64,000 bases of DNA, taken from Solidesulfovibrio carbinolicus (lineage in GTDB: Bacteria > Desulfobacterota > Desulfovibrionia > Desulfovibrionales > Desulfovibrionaceae). Positions 25,093-34,683 of this stretch are shown piece by piece. The first letter of the stretch is position 1. Each line of letters begins with the position of its first letter. Made by a program: the position numbers and the translations under genes. The DNA is taken from NCBI RefSeq assembly GCF_004135975.1, contig NZ_CP026538.1, positions 1,922,001 to 1,986,000 on the forward strand, written 5' to 3'. The notes below the pieces were generated by a model. That model worked only from the letters and a program-made list of their open reading frames with translations. It had not been told where the DNA came from and made no database searches.

Positions 25093-26511
25093 TTAGGAAT
25101 AGTCGTTAGGAGAAATGGAGCGGCCGGTTTGCTCACGGATATGGTTGGCGACGCTTTCTCGCCATGAACCATGAGCATAGTGCGTATACGGGCCAGGTTT
25201 TTCTGAAGCGGACTCAAGATCATCTTTGCGATAAAATCGTTTGTATAAGGCTGGGGCAGCGCTATTTCGTTCATGCCAAATATGGCAGCGTCCGTTGTGG
25301 CTCCAATCCACCACAATCAGGGAGTCAATTTTCATGATTAACGCAATGTGGTTGGCAATGTTGGTTGATTGTGTAAGCTCGGCATAGCTTAGTGCCTTTC
25401 CCGGAGAAGCATCCGTGCGTGCGATGATCCTCTTGACCTCGCGCACGCCGTTCAATCCAAGCACTACCCAGGCTTGGTCAATGTAGCCCTTTCTATGGAA
25501 GGCTCGCCAGAATTTTCCACGCATCAGCCACATTCGACGGGCATTCTCATCCTGGTCGGCTACCTTGTCCACAATGCCCAGAAACAACTCCAAAGACTGC
25601 TCCGTCAGCCAGCCATGCATCACTGCTAGGGCCTCGGCTTGAACGGGATGCCATAGAGCCGCGTCCAGACGGGGGTCGCGCAACTGACGCAGGAGAAATG
25701 TCTCCACCAGATCGCGGACAGGTTCCGGAGCTGTAATCGTCCGAAAAGGCAGGAGTAAGGCATCAGTAATTGCCTGGACTACGGAGGATATCCCCTGGAG
25801 AAACAGGCCGCCTTGATCGGTGGTGGACAAGTCGACGATGCGTTGGGCAATTGCCAGGGATCGCAACCTGCCGCCGTTTTCCGAGGCTCGCGTCAGGGCC
25901 ACCTGGAAGGCCCTAACACCAAGTTCAGAAGCAGCTAGGCCCGGCGGCAGGCCGGCTTGGTCGAAGACGGCAGCAACACCCCCGGTTGCAACACTATCCA
26001 GACGCAGCAGGCAGTCTGCTAAGCGGTCCACAACGATGGTCGGATCGAATAGGCGAAAGCGTGCTGCGGGTTCAGTCCACCGTCGGCCCAGAGCGTCGGC
26101 GCGGGGGACCAAAAAAGAGGCCAGCAGGGTTGCGGCCTGGGGGAACGTCGTGAAGACATTGATATAAACTCTGGCCAACCCCCGCAACAGTCGACTTCGG
26201 ACCCGTTGGGCCAGGGCCTCCAGATAGGCCCGCAACAACGAGAGATCTGCCAATAGAGCACTCTTCTCCAGACAAAGCGTGGAGTAGCGCCAATCAAGCA
26301 CGTCCAAACCGGAAAAGTCTCGGCTGCGGGCGGCCTGAGTCAGGCGAGCCTGTAGGGCCTGGAGATCAATGAGCGACCGGGTGGGCTGGTCCCTTCCCTC
26401 CCCGACGTCCTTGGCAGCCTTCACCGTTCTTGAAGGATCAAAAGTCAGTGGGCGAATTCGTTGTCCTGATTGCTGCCAGGTCCGCAGCAGCTCATTGAGT
26501 CCAGGGGTCAT
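25093..26511 (-). CDS. zorC: ZorC, EH-signature protein of Zorya type I
   Basis: The 472-residue protein fits ZorC, the DNA-binding EH-signature subunit specific to type I Zorya. The EH-like core is seen at RMWLMRGKFWRAFHRKGYID and, about 60 residues later, SLIVVDWSHNGRCHIWHER. The N-terminal two thirds are helical without a known motif. Its start overlaps the end of zorB by four bases, and zorD follows closely. Together with ZorD it is thought to engage invading DNA near the ZorAB motor. Length and order agree with the type I system. The call depends on the neighbours more than on a single motif. Confidence 0.9.
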   Translation of the reverse strand: MTPGLNELLRTWQQSGQRIRPLTFDPSRTVKAAKDVGEGRDQPTRSLIDLQALQARLTQAARSRDFSGLDVLDWRYSTLCLEKSALLADLSLLRAYLEALAQRVRSRLLRGLARVYINVFTTFPQAATLLASFLVPRADALGRRWTEPAARFRLFDPTIVVDRLADCLLRLDSVATGGVAAVFDQAGLPPGLAASELGVRAFQVALTRASENGGRLRSLAIAQRIVDLSTTDQGGLFLQGISSVVQAITDALLLPFRTITAPEPVRDLVETFLLRQLRDPRLDAALWHPVQAEALAVMHGWLTEQSLELFLGIVDKVADQDENARRMWLMRGKFWRAFHRKGYIDQAWVVLGLNGVREVKRIIARTDASPGKALSYAELTQSTNIANHIALIMKIDSLIVVDWSHNGRCHIWHERNSAAPALYKRFYRKDDLESASEKPGPYTHYAHGSWRESVANHIREQTGRSISPNDYS

Positions 26512-27347
26512 TCAAGCAGCCTCTTGGCGGCGTTGACCTCTTTCTCGCTGGGCGGGGTCATGATGAAGCGGATGTCTATTCGGCGGTTGCGCCGTTTGTT
26601 TTCCGGGCTAGTGTTGGGCGCTACCGGCCGCTTGAGTCCGTAGCCTGCCACGGACATAAGCGGATAGCCTGCTCCCCCGATCCCATCCTGGCTGGCCCGG
26701 ATCTGACGGCTGCGAAGGGCTCCCAGCGCGGGCTGTTCGTGGGTCATGACTTGGTAAGTATGCAAGGCCCTCTCCATGGATAACCGCCAGTTCATGTCCT
26801 CAGCCCCGTCGGAGTCCGTGTGTCCCTCAATCAGCAGAGCCTCCAGTCCGAAGGCCGTTGGTGGGCAATCGGCTGGCGGTGCGTCGTTCGGGAGGGTGGC
26901 GTAGCAGGGCAGGACCTGGGCCAAGGCCCGGGCCAACTTGGTCACCGCTTCCTTGCCCTCTGGAAGTAGTTCTGCCTTGCTCACCGGAAATAGGATAGAC
27001 TCAGGCAAGCGCAGAATGCCATTGTCGCGGTCAATGAGCACCGTCACGCCCTGGTCTTTGAGAGACTGGTACACCTGTTCCACGACAGCCTGGCGTGCCT
27101 GCTGAGCTCCCTGGATCAGATCCAGCTGAGCACGCAGTCGATTTTTTTCATCTTCTGCGGCCTTGCGTTGTGCTTCTAATAGCACGTTCTGCTCGCGCAG
27201 ATCAACGGAATCATCGCTAAACTTCATAGCAAAAAACATGAGCATGATGATGAACAGGAATAGCATGCCGACCATCATGTCAGTCATGGACACGAAAAAA
27301 TTTTGCTCGTGATCGTCGTCACCGCTTTGATATTCGTTGATGGCCAT
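26508..27347 (-). CDS. zorB: ZorB, MotB/OmpA-like stator protein
   Basis: The 279-residue protein has one N-terminal membrane helix, FFVSMTDMMVGMLFLFIIML (residues 17-36), with Asp23 in MTDMM in the position of the proton-channel aspartate of MotB-like proteins. A coiled-coil linker (50-95) follows. The C-terminal OmpA-type peptidoglycan-binding domain shows LLIEGHTDSDG and the NKRRNRRIDIRF ending. With ZorA it forms a 5:2 membrane motor anchored to the cell wall. The gene overlaps zorC by four bases and lies 21 bases after zorA. Confidence 0.95.
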   Translation of the reverse strand: MAINEYQSGDDDHEQNFFVSMTDMMVGMLFLFIIMLMFFAMKFSDDSVDLREQNVLLEAQRKAAEDEKNRLRAQLDLIQGAQQARQAVVEQVYQSLKDQGVTVLIDRDNGILRLPESILFPVSKAELLPEGKEAVTKLARALAQVLPCYATLPNDAPPADCPPTAFGLEALLIEGHTDSDGAEDMNWRLSMERALHTYQVMTHEQPALGALRSRQIRASQDGIGGAGYPLMSVAGYGLKRPVAPNTSPENKRRNRRIDIRFIMTPPSEKEVNAAKRLLE

Positions 27348-27368
27348 GCTATCTCCAATTCATCGTGA

Positions 27369-29642
27369 CTATCTGCTTTTCATTGCGACCAAAGTATTTT
27401 CAAAAATTTCGTTAAGTTCTTCTATAGCTTCGGAAAAACGTTCGACAGCCCTCCCGATATGCGTGTCGATACTTTGCACATATTGGTTCAACTTGGCAGC
27501 ATTACTGTCCATTGCGGACAGCATGTCTCGCAATACGATGGCCAGACTTGCATCAACTCCCTGGAAACGCCCTACATGTTGCTGCCAGGAGTTCTCCAAA
27601 CTGTGGGATGCCTGCTGGATGGCCGTTTGCGCGGCGGAAGCGGTCCGGCCCATGGCTGTGGCTCCATCGACCAAGCTGCGCAGCGATTGTTCCATGCCGC
27701 GCACACTGGCAGCCAAGGCGTTTTGGGTGGACACTATGGGGCTGGAGGCAGCTCCGATACTGCCGGCAGCCGCTTCCAGCGCCTTGGCCGCAACCTGGGA
27801 ACTGCTGGCTGCTTCGCGAACATTGCGCCCGTGGAGGTTCAAGGCCTGATCCACCTCCGTCAGCGAGGTCGAAAGCTTTAGGACGTGGGTTCCCATGTTC
27901 CCCAGCGAGTCATTGAGTGAGGCAAGGACCGTAGTGGTCCCATCGGTCAACCGGGCGGCGGCAGCCTGTCCCTGGGCCGCAACCTCCTCTCCGACCTTGG
28001 CCAGGGCGACGCTCATGTTTTCCCGGGCTGTGGTGCTGACCTGCAGCAGACGCTCCATGGACTGCTGGTTGGTTTGGGCCACGCGGGCTGATTCGTCGCG
28101 CATCTCCTGCAAGACGCTGGCGATTGATTCGCTCATGGACTGGGCGTTGCGAGCGGTTTGATCCCCGGTTTCTGCGGCGGTGCGGCGCATGGTCTCGGCC
28201 ATGTCTTCGACAGCCTTGCCCAGAACGGCCACGGCCTGAGCGCTTTGGCCGGTCACTGAACCAGCCGCACCATCCATGGCCTCGCGCATTTGGGTCAAGG
28301 CCTGAGCCATCTCGTCGCCGATGCCCCGCAGACGTTCCTGGAGCACAGCCTGGGTTTGGCTGACGTCATGAGCCACATGCTGACTGATGCCTCGGGTGGC
28401 CTCGGCCAGACCGGCCACGCCTTCGTGCAATTCGCGAGCAGCCGCTTCCAACGTTGCGGCAAAAGCCCCGCCGCCACTGTCCAGCGAATCTTTCATCTGG
28501 GCCAGGGAATGGGTCAGGGTTTCCAGAGTATTTGCCATGGTGGTCAGTTCAGCTCCGGCCTGCTGATCAACGACTTGATTCAATCGGCTGGCCAGGACGT
28601 TGAGGGTCTCCTCTTGCATAACCTTGATGTTTTCCCCGATAGAACGCCCGATAGTCTGTTCCATGGCTCCAATATTCTGGCCAACTTGGTCCAAACCTTG
28701 ACGGACAGGATCCACCGCTTCAATCATCGCTCGGGACATCGCAGCTGAGGTCGTAGAGAAACCTTCGCATAGTTCTCGGTGTACCGGAGTAACGGCCTCT
28801 TGCATGGCTGTTGCTACAGCTCCTGACATGCGGATCAATCCTTCGCTTATGTCGGTATTAAACTTTTTGATCTGAGTGGTCGTTTCTCTGGCCTCGTGGA
28901 GTTGTTCGTAAAGGAGTTGCTCCGGGCTCTGAATAGGAAGTAATCGCTCAAGCTGTTTTCGAAATGATCGAAGTGCGCCTTCAAGCTCTCGACGAAACCA
29001 TTTTTCCGCATAGCTAACCGTCAGCGAGGCAAGTAGCCCAAATATTGAAGTGTAGAATTTAAAGGTGGCTGCATGCAAGAGGTCCTTGAGCGCACCTTGC
29101 ATGGCGTCCTGTCCCTGTCCGCTGTTTGCGGTGGCCGCCTGGATTGCCTGGCTGGCCGAACTTAGAGCGGCTACCAGTCCGAGAAATGTGAAGAGTAGGC
29201 CGATGCCGACGAATAGGCCAGACCATTTTGCCAGTCGGCGAAGTTGCACTACCCCCTCAAAACGCTCCACCGAGAAGTAGGTAGCCGGGGAGATCGTTAA
29301 AAAGAGCCTCCCGCCATCTTTCTGAACCAGGGTCTGGGCAAACTTGGACCAAGTCTCCTCAAGGGTTGGGCATTTGGCCGTCAGTGTGGACAGGAAATTT
29401 TGGTACTGCACTCCTGCTAAGCCAGTATCCGGCATAGCCGCAAGATTTTTATTGCAAGTCTTTACTTGCCGCATCAGCGGACGCCATGTCCACCACCCAC
29501 GGGTGATGACGAAACACATTCCCGCAACGATTATCAAGGAAAGAGACTCTGGTACGCCTTTGATGCGCAGCAACCCCAGTAGTGGTGACATAATTAGCGT
29601 CAGCGGGTAACTTAACCACGAGAGTAATTCAGTATAGTCCAT
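27369..29642 (-). CDS. zorA: ZorA, MotA-like motor protein with long tail
   Basis: The 757-residue protein has N-terminal membrane helices (about 8-50) and a MotA/TolQ/ExbB-like pair of helices around 140-215 (GLFVGIGLLFTFLGLVAAL and FKFYTSIFGLLASLTVSYAE). The remaining 500 residues are a long, repetitive helical tail rich in Ala, Gln, Glu and Ser, resembling the signalling region of methyl-accepting proteins. In type I Zorya the tail projects into the cytoplasm and transmits the phage-sensing signal to ZorC and ZorD. It is the first gene of the operon, with a well-formed promoter upstream. Confidence 0.95.
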   Translation of the reverse strand: MDYTELLSWLSYPLTLIMSPLLGLLRIKGVPESLSLIIVAGMCFVITRGWWTWRPLMRQVKTCNKNLAAMPDTGLAGVQYQNFLSTLTAKCPTLEETWSKFAQTLVQKDGGRLFLTISPATYFSVERFEGVVQLRRLAKWSGLFVGIGLLFTFLGLVAALSSASQAIQAATANSGQGQDAMQGALKDLLHAATFKFYTSIFGLLASLTVSYAEKWFRRELEGALRSFRKQLERLLPIQSPEQLLYEQLHEARETTTQIKKFNTDISEGLIRMSGAVATAMQEAVTPVHRELCEGFSTTSAAMSRAMIEAVDPVRQGLDQVGQNIGAMEQTIGRSIGENIKVMQEETLNVLASRLNQVVDQQAGAELTTMANTLETLTHSLAQMKDSLDSGGGAFAATLEAAARELHEGVAGLAEATRGISQHVAHDVSQTQAVLQERLRGIGDEMAQALTQMREAMDGAAGSVTGQSAQAVAVLGKAVEDMAETMRRTAAETGDQTARNAQSMSESIASVLQEMRDESARVAQTNQQSMERLLQVSTTARENMSVALAKVGEEVAAQGQAAAARLTDGTTTVLASLNDSLGNMGTHVLKLSTSLTEVDQALNLHGRNVREAASSSQVAAKALEAAAGSIGAASSPIVSTQNALAASVRGMEQSLRSLVDGATAMGRTASAAQTAIQQASHSLENSWQQHVGRFQGVDASLAIVLRDMLSAMDSNAAKLNQYVQSIDTHIGRAVERFSEAIEELNEIFENTLVAMKSR

Positions 29643-29704
29643 CGGAATAGTCCATTCAATACGTGAGAGATTGATCGACAGGCGAGTTTCCCTGTGGCCA
29701 TTGT

Positions 29705-29751
29705 CTCAGATTTAAGGGATATTTATACTTTATCTGAGGATATAACGTCAA
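29705..29751 (-). promoter_or_regulatory. zorA promoter with overlapping inverted repeat
   Basis: On the minus strand TTGACG (29751-29746) and TATAAA (29727-29722) are 18 bases apart. The inverted repeat CTCAGAT (29705-29711) and ATCTGAG (29732-29738) flanks the -10 box, so a bound dimer would block RNA polymerase. The start codon of zorA is about 80 bases downstream. Confidence 0.6.
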
Positions 29752-29851
29752 TTTGTTTATTATGGAAAGCTATTTATTGCAAATCATATGCTTTTAGTGT
29801 GCAATTTCGCTTTGTAGTACCTCTTGAGGAGTTGAGAAACTATCGGGTTTG

Positions 29852-30544
29852 CTAGATCTCCATCATCGCCCCGTTATCCCTCAGCCAATCCCTGCGTTCC
29901 CGATAGTCGGGCAATATCCTGTCGACTGAGCTCCAGAAATCTGCCGTATGCCTGGGATGTATCAGGTGGGCGAGTTCGTGGACCACGATGTAGTCGAGGA
30001 CTTTGAGCGGAGCCATCATGCATTTCCAGTGGAAATTGAGCACGGCGTCAGTCGAGCATGAGGCCCAGCGATGGCCGAGTTCCATGACTCGTACGGCCTT
30101 GGATATAACGCCGAGCTTGGGTTCATAGAACGCCGTTCGCTGGCCGATGCGGTCCCGGCCTTTGGTGCGGTAAAATTCCTTGAACGCTTCGGCGGGATCA
30201 GGGGCCGGCTTGCCTGCTGCGGGGCGGCGCAGCAGGAACCGGCCGTCTTTGAGCAGGAGGGGCTCCTTTTGCTCGTCCACCCAACGCAGGCGGTAGGAGC
30301 GGCCGAGGTAGAGGAAGCCTTCACCGTTGACGAACTCGCGATTCACCCGGGCGGCGTTGCGCTCGCGCCAATCGGCCAGGCCTCGGTAAATCCACAGGCG
30401 TTTGGCTTCCAGGATTTCCTCGATTTTTTCCTGGGAGAGGGACTCGGGGACAATGAGCGAGACGGAGCCGTCGCGTTCAATATGGAGGCTGGCGGTTTTG
30501 CGGTTGCTGCGGGTCAGCGAATACTCGATGTCTTTGTAGCGCAT
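29852..30544 (-). CDS. YgjP/DUF45-type zinc metallopeptidase
   Basis: The 230-residue protein belongs to the YgjP/WLM-type M48-like metallohydrolases, with the zinc motif VHELAHLIHPRHTADFW near residue 190 and an upstream RWASCSTDAVLNFHW segment. These proteins are commonly encoded at the end of type I restriction operons, where their role is unknown; a part in processing or control of the HsdR protein has been suggested. Its start codon overlaps the stop of hsdR by one base, showing tight coupling. It ends the hsd operon, 100 bases before the zorA promoter. Confidence 0.85.
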   Translation of the reverse strand: MRYKDIEYSLTRSNRKTASLHIERDGSVSLIVPESLSQEKIEEILEAKRLWIYRGLADWRERNAARVNREFVNGEGFLYLGRSYRLRWVDEQKEPLLLKDGRFLLRRPAAGKPAPDPAEAFKEFYRTKGRDRIGQRTAFYEPKLGVISKAVRVMELGHRWASCSTDAVLNFHWKCMMAPLKVLDYIVVHELAHLIHPRHTADFWSSVDRILPDYRERRDWLRDNGAMMEI

Positions 30545-33500
30545 TATTTGACGAGATCCCGGTGCCGGGCCTTGGCCAGCTCCACGATGTCTGCGACGAG
30601 CTTTTCGCTGGCGTCGATGATCTCACCGATGCCCGTAAAGAGCATCAGGTCGGAAAGTCGGCCCTTGAGCGCGCTTATGTCGGAGGGGCGCGACCAGAAA
30701 TTGATGATGTTGATGGTTTGTTGCAAGGCTTCGACGATGTCGGCCACAAGCTGTTTGACGGTCTGGGCATGGGCCTTGGGCACGCCATCTCTGCCAAAGG
30801 CAATCATGCCGATAAGTTCGTAAAAAGGCGCTTCCTGGGGCTTGATGCCGTCATCAGGCTCTGGGCGACCATTTTTCGCTTCCAGGCGGATTTCCAGCAT
30901 GCCCTGGCACAGTTTATCCCAGTCCTCTTTGTGCTTCTGGATCAGGGCTTCGAGCTTTTCGCTTAAGCGCGCGTAGAAGGCCGGGTCTTCCCCGAAATGG
31001 ATTTTGCAGTGTTTGCGGATGGCGTGTTCCATCTCGCTGGCCTTGGCTTTGTCGCTTACGTGCTTTTCGACCTGCTCGATGAAGCGCGGGGACATGAGCT
31101 CGACGGGCGGAATTTTGGGGTCGATGCCGAGGCTTATCAGATGCTCGTTGATGAGCTTTTTGACCTTCTCGCCGGCTCCGGCGATGTCGATGGAATCGTC
31201 CTTGTACCGCTCCCTAACCATGGCCAGCAGGTAGCCGAAACGTTTGGCCGGAATCTTGTACGGATTGGCGGCGGCGTGGGGCAGGACGATGTCCAGGCTT
31301 TGCAGAAACTTTTGCAGATAGACCTCGAAGTCGGCCCGCAGCTTGATGTCGCGGAGCATCTCCACGGCCTGCTCGACGATCTCCAGCGAGGCGGCGCGCT
31401 CGGTGATCTCCTGGGTGACGAAGGCTTCCATGTCCTCCACGCCGTTGCCGGCGAAGAACTGGATGAGGCGGCGGTAGCGGCTTTCGAGGATGGGGATTTC
31501 CGAGGAAATGTCTTGCAGCGCCCCGGCCGCGTCGTCGTAGTCTTCGCCGGCATAGATGGACAGGGCTTTGCGCAGATGGTTGGCGAGGCCGATGTAATCG
31601 ACGATGTAGCCGCGCTGCTTGCCTTTCTTGACCCGGTTTACCCGGGCGATGGTCTGGAGCAGGTTGTGATCCTTGATTTTCTTGTCGATGTACATGACCT
31701 GTTCGATGGGAGCGTCGAAGCCGGTGAGCAGGCGGTCGCAGACGATGAGGAAGGCGATGCCAGTATGCGGTTCTTTGGAATCAATGGCCCGCTTGAAATT
31801 CTGGATGGCGTTGCGTTCCTTGGCCGATTTGACGGCGTGGAGCACGTCGGCGCGCTCGTTGACGCCGTCTATGGACAGGATGACGGCCGTTTTCAGAAAG
31901 GCGATGGCGGCGATGCGTTCCGAGTCCGGCTGCGGTTTGGCCGTTTCCGCCTCTAGAGCGGCGGCCAGGGCCTTGTCGATGGCCCGCTGGTATCGCACGG
32001 CGGCGAGCTTGGAGCTGGTGACGACTTGGGCCTTGAAGCCGTTGGGCAGGATGTTGTCGATATAATGCCGGACCAGATCGACGGCGATGGCGTCGATGCG
32101 TTTTTCGGCTTCGAGCAGATCGCCTGTTGTGCCGTATTTTTTCTTTATGGCCAGGATTTCCTCGTCGGTGCGCTCCTTGAAGAGATCCTCGAATTTCTGA
32201 TCGAACTCGTGCCGCTCGTTGATGGCCGTCTCGGCCGTTTTGCCTTCGTAGAGAATCTGGACCGTGGCCCCGTCTTTCACGGCGTCTTCGAGCTTGTATT
32301 TGTCGATGTAGTCCCCGAAGCGGCGGATGGTCGGTTCCCGGCTTGCGCCGCTTAAAAGCGGGGTGCCGGTGAAGGCGATGCGGGTGGCATTGGGGAAGGC
32401 CTCGAAAAGGTTGTCGGCCATGTCGCCGGACTGGCTGCGGTGGGCTTCGTCCACCATGATGAGCACGCGCTCGGAGGCGTTGACCAGCCCGAAGGCCTCG
32501 AAAACCGGCGGCGTATCCAGGGCCTGGGACAGGTAGCCGGGCATGTGGCGGTGGCCGTTTTCCTGGAACTTGTGGACCATGACCATGTTGAGATTGGAAG
32601 CGGTGGAGGCGAGCTTGTGCTTGAGGGCAGCCGTGGATTGGATGGTGGTCACGGTCTCGCCGGTGAGCGTGGCGGTCTTGCCGAGTTGTTCTTCCAGGTC
32701 GATGCGGTCGTTGACGAGCAGGATCTTGTAGTCCTTGAGATCGTCGCAGCGGCGCATTTTGCGTATGGCAAAGACCATGGTCAGGGATTTGCCCGAGCCT
32801 TGGGTGTGCCAGACCACGCCCGAGCGTTCGCGCGGGGTCCGGCCCTGGCGCAGGCGTTCGATCATCTTTTGAACGGCCCGGTATTGCTGGTAGCGGCCGA
32901 CCACTTTGATGGTGCGGCTGTCGGTGTCCATGAAGACGGCGAAGCTGCGCACGATGTCGAGAAGCGTGGCCGGAGCGAGCATCCCGGCAACGAGGATTTC
33001 CTGTTCGCGGGCGTGGCCGTCCGGTTGGCAGGGAATGGGGCGGCCGTCGGGGACGTAGCGCCAGGCGAAATAGTGTTCGTCCGAGGAGGTGATGGTCCCG
33101 AAGTCGGCCTTTTCGCCGCAGGTGCGGATCATAAGCTGGTTGGCGTGAAACAGGCGCGGTTCGCCTTCGCGCAGGCCGGCCGCCGCTGTTTCCTCGCGCT
33201 GTTCGCTGTAGCGGCGCAGTTGGCGGTAGGCCTCATACATGGAGTCGGCGGCGTTGGCGTCGGCCTCCTTGCACTCGATGACGACCAGCGGCAGGCCGTT
33301 TACGAACAGGACGACGTCCGGCAGGATGAACTGTTTGACGCCGCCCGGCGTGTCGAGGCGAAACTGGTTGATGGCCAGGAAGTGGTTTTTCTCCGGGGCC
33401 TCGAAGTTGATGATGTGCACTTCTGGCGAGGCTTCGTCGGTCAGCTCGTTGCAATCGACGGTGGCCTTGTTCAGTAGCCGCAAGACTTCCCGATTGGCTT

Positions 33501-33789
33501 CGACGAGGCTTTTGCCGGGATGGTTGGTCAGTTCTTCGTGGAGATCGTCGAGTTGCTTGTCGGTCAGCCACTCCCGGCCGTCGGGCAGGGCGTTGGCGGC
33601 GCGCACGCTTTGCCGGAAGACGTCCTTGAGGGTGACCTCGCGGAAGGAGGCGCGGCAGGATTTGGCGGGATCGGACGGTATCTCGGCAAAGCCCTGGTCG
33701 ATGACCTCCCAGCCCAGCCCAGTCAACTGATCGAGGAGGGGCTTTTCGACGTTGCGGTATTCGGGCATGGCGGCTCGCTTGTCCGTCAC
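30544..33789 (-). CDS. hsdR: Type I restriction endonuclease subunit R
   Basis: The 1081-residue protein is HsdR, the translocating and cutting subunit. The N-terminal nuclease shows LPDVVLFVNGLPLVVIECKE (Asp, then Glu-x-Lys). The helicase motor shows GVVWHTQGSGKSLTMVF (motif I) and VLIMVDEAHRSQSGDM (DEAH box), with RIAFTGTPLL (motif III) and a C-terminal helical region for complex assembly. The start at 33789 is GTG; ATG at 33768 (MPEYRNVEKP) is the likely alternative. Order in the transcript is hsdM, hsdS, a GIY-YIG gene, hsdR and the metallopeptidase gene. All motor motifs are intact. Confidence 0.93.
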   Translation of the reverse strand: MTDKRAAMPEYRNVEKPLLDQLTGLGWEVIDQGFAEIPSDPAKSCRASFREVTLKDVFRQSVRAANALPDGREWLTDKQLDDLHEELTNHPGKSLVEANREVLRLLNKATVDCNELTDEASPEVHIINFEAPEKNHFLAINQFRLDTPGGVKQFILPDVVLFVNGLPLVVIECKEADANAADSMYEAYRQLRRYSEQREETAAAGLREGEPRLFHANQLMIRTCGEKADFGTITSSDEHYFAWRYVPDGRPIPCQPDGHAREQEILVAGMLAPATLLDIVRSFAVFMDTDSRTIKVVGRYQQYRAVQKMIERLRQGRTPRERSGVVWHTQGSGKSLTMVFAIRKMRRCDDLKDYKILLVNDRIDLEEQLGKTATLTGETVTTIQSTAALKHKLASTASNLNMVMVHKFQENGHRHMPGYLSQALDTPPVFEAFGLVNASERVLIMVDEAHRSQSGDMADNLFEAFPNATRIAFTGTPLLSGASREPTIRRFGDYIDKYKLEDAVKDGATVQILYEGKTAETAINERHEFDQKFEDLFKERTDEEILAIKKKYGTTGDLLEAEKRIDAIAVDLVRHYIDNILPNGFKAQVVTSSKLAAVRYQRAIDKALAAALEAETAKPQPDSERIAAIAFLKTAVILSIDGVNERADVLHAVKSAKERNAIQNFKRAIDSKEPHTGIAFLIVCDRLLTGFDAPIEQVMYIDKKIKDHNLLQTIARVNRVKKGKQRGYIVDYIGLANHLRKALSIYAGEDYDDAAGALQDISSEIPILESRYRRLIQFFAGNGVEDMEAFVTQEITERAASLEIVEQAVEMLRDIKLRADFEVYLQKFLQSLDIVLPHAAANPYKIPAKRFGYLLAMVRERYKDDSIDIAGAGEKVKKLINEHLISLGIDPKIPPVELMSPRFIEQVEKHVSDKAKASEMEHAIRKHCKIHFGEDPAFYARLSEKLEALIQKHKEDWDKLCQGMLEIRLEAKNGRPEPDDGIKPQEAPFYELIGMIAFGRDGVPKAHAQTVKQLVADIVEALQQTINIINFWSRPSDISALKGRLSDLMLFTGIGEIIDASEKLVADIVELAKARHRDLVK

Positions 33790-33807
33790 ATCGACGCAGC
33801 AAGCGGC

Positions 33808-34683
33808 CTAGGGCGTCGCCTCCTGGTTCGCTTCAGACGTTTGCAGTTCCTTCAGCGTCTTCCCGCTCTTGTCCTTCCACTTTGTCCGCCCATTGGTATT
33901 GCGACCAAGGACAATGCTGGCCGCTAGGCTCGGAGAATTAAAAACATAATCTTGCGAGAAGGCATATGTGTCGTTCTGTTTAATTAGAACTTCCTGTCTT
34001 ATCAAGTCATTTCTTAAATTGGCGGTGCCATCTGGGTACGAGGGGACAGTCTGCTTTTTTGCTTGAGAGCCTTTTCGTACTACAAAACCTCGGCTGCTTT
34101 CATACCCTTGAGCTTCTATGTCCGTACCTTTCAGAAAAAGCATGGTCTTGCCGCGCGCCGTGGCGGCCCGTGCCTCGAACACCGACAGGCCGAGCAGTGG
34201 GAAGATGCCGAGCATGTCGGCCAGGAAGCTTTCGGTGTCGGCCAGCTCGGCCTCGGCCAGGGTGGGCGGCTGGGGCGTTTGCACATTGTCGAGGTTGGCC
34301 TGCTTGGCCGCCTTGGCCAGCTCCACCAGCCGGCATTCCAGGTGTTTGACGTGCGCCTTGTTGAGGCTGCCGTCGGCGGCGGTGAAGAATACGGCCCAGG
34401 TCCAGAAATCTTTGCCTGCGTAATGGCTGTCCAGGCGCGGCTTTATGGGGTCGCCCTCGCCGATGTAGACGGTGGGCAGGCTGCTGTCCTCGGACGGACC
34501 GACCAGGATGTAGACGCCGGTCTTGGTGATTTCCGGCCGTTTGGCCGCTTCCTGGTAGGCGGTGCGGTTAAAGACCACGCCTGTGCCGGTCCAGTTGGAT
34601 TTGCCGATGACGCGCAGCCCGTCCGGGTCGCCGTGCGGCAGAAAGATTTTGATGGAGTAGGGCCGGCTGGCGCTAGGGGGCAT
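33808..34683 (-). CDS. GIY-YIG / DUF4357 protein in the hsd operon
   Basis: The 291-residue protein starts [20 protein letters not shown], and its first 11 bases overlap hsdS. Residues about 40-110 carry a GIY-YIG-like core: GVYILVGPSED, VYIGEGDPIKPRLDSHY, then KAHVKHLECRL. The C-terminal part (about 220-290) matches DUF4357, with RQEVLIKQNDTYAFSQDYVF. Such proteins occur between hsdS and hsdR in many type I loci; whether they cut DNA is not established. The frame is open upstream into hsdS, but the proline-rich upstream segment is antisense-like and I exclude it. Confidence 0.8.
   Translation of the reverse strand: MPPSASRPYSIKIFLPHGDPDGLRVIGKSNWTGTGVVFNRTAYQEAAKRPEITKTGVYILVGPSEDSSLPTVYIGEGDPIKPRLDSHYAGKDFWTWAVFFTAADGSLNKAHVKHLECRLVELAKAAKQANLDNVQTPQPPTLAEAELADTESFLADMLGIFPLLGLSVFEARAATARGKTMLFLKGTDIEAQGYESSRGFVVRKGSQAKKQTVPSYPDGTANLRNDLIRQEVLIKQNDTYAFSQDYVFNSPSLAASIVLGRNTNGRTKWKDKSGKTLKELQTSEANQEATP

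Noticed and set aside
30997-33477. Long plus-strand frames opposite hsdR
   Set aside because: They are Val/Asp/Gly-rich shadows of the hsdR coding strand without their own ribosome sites or motifs.
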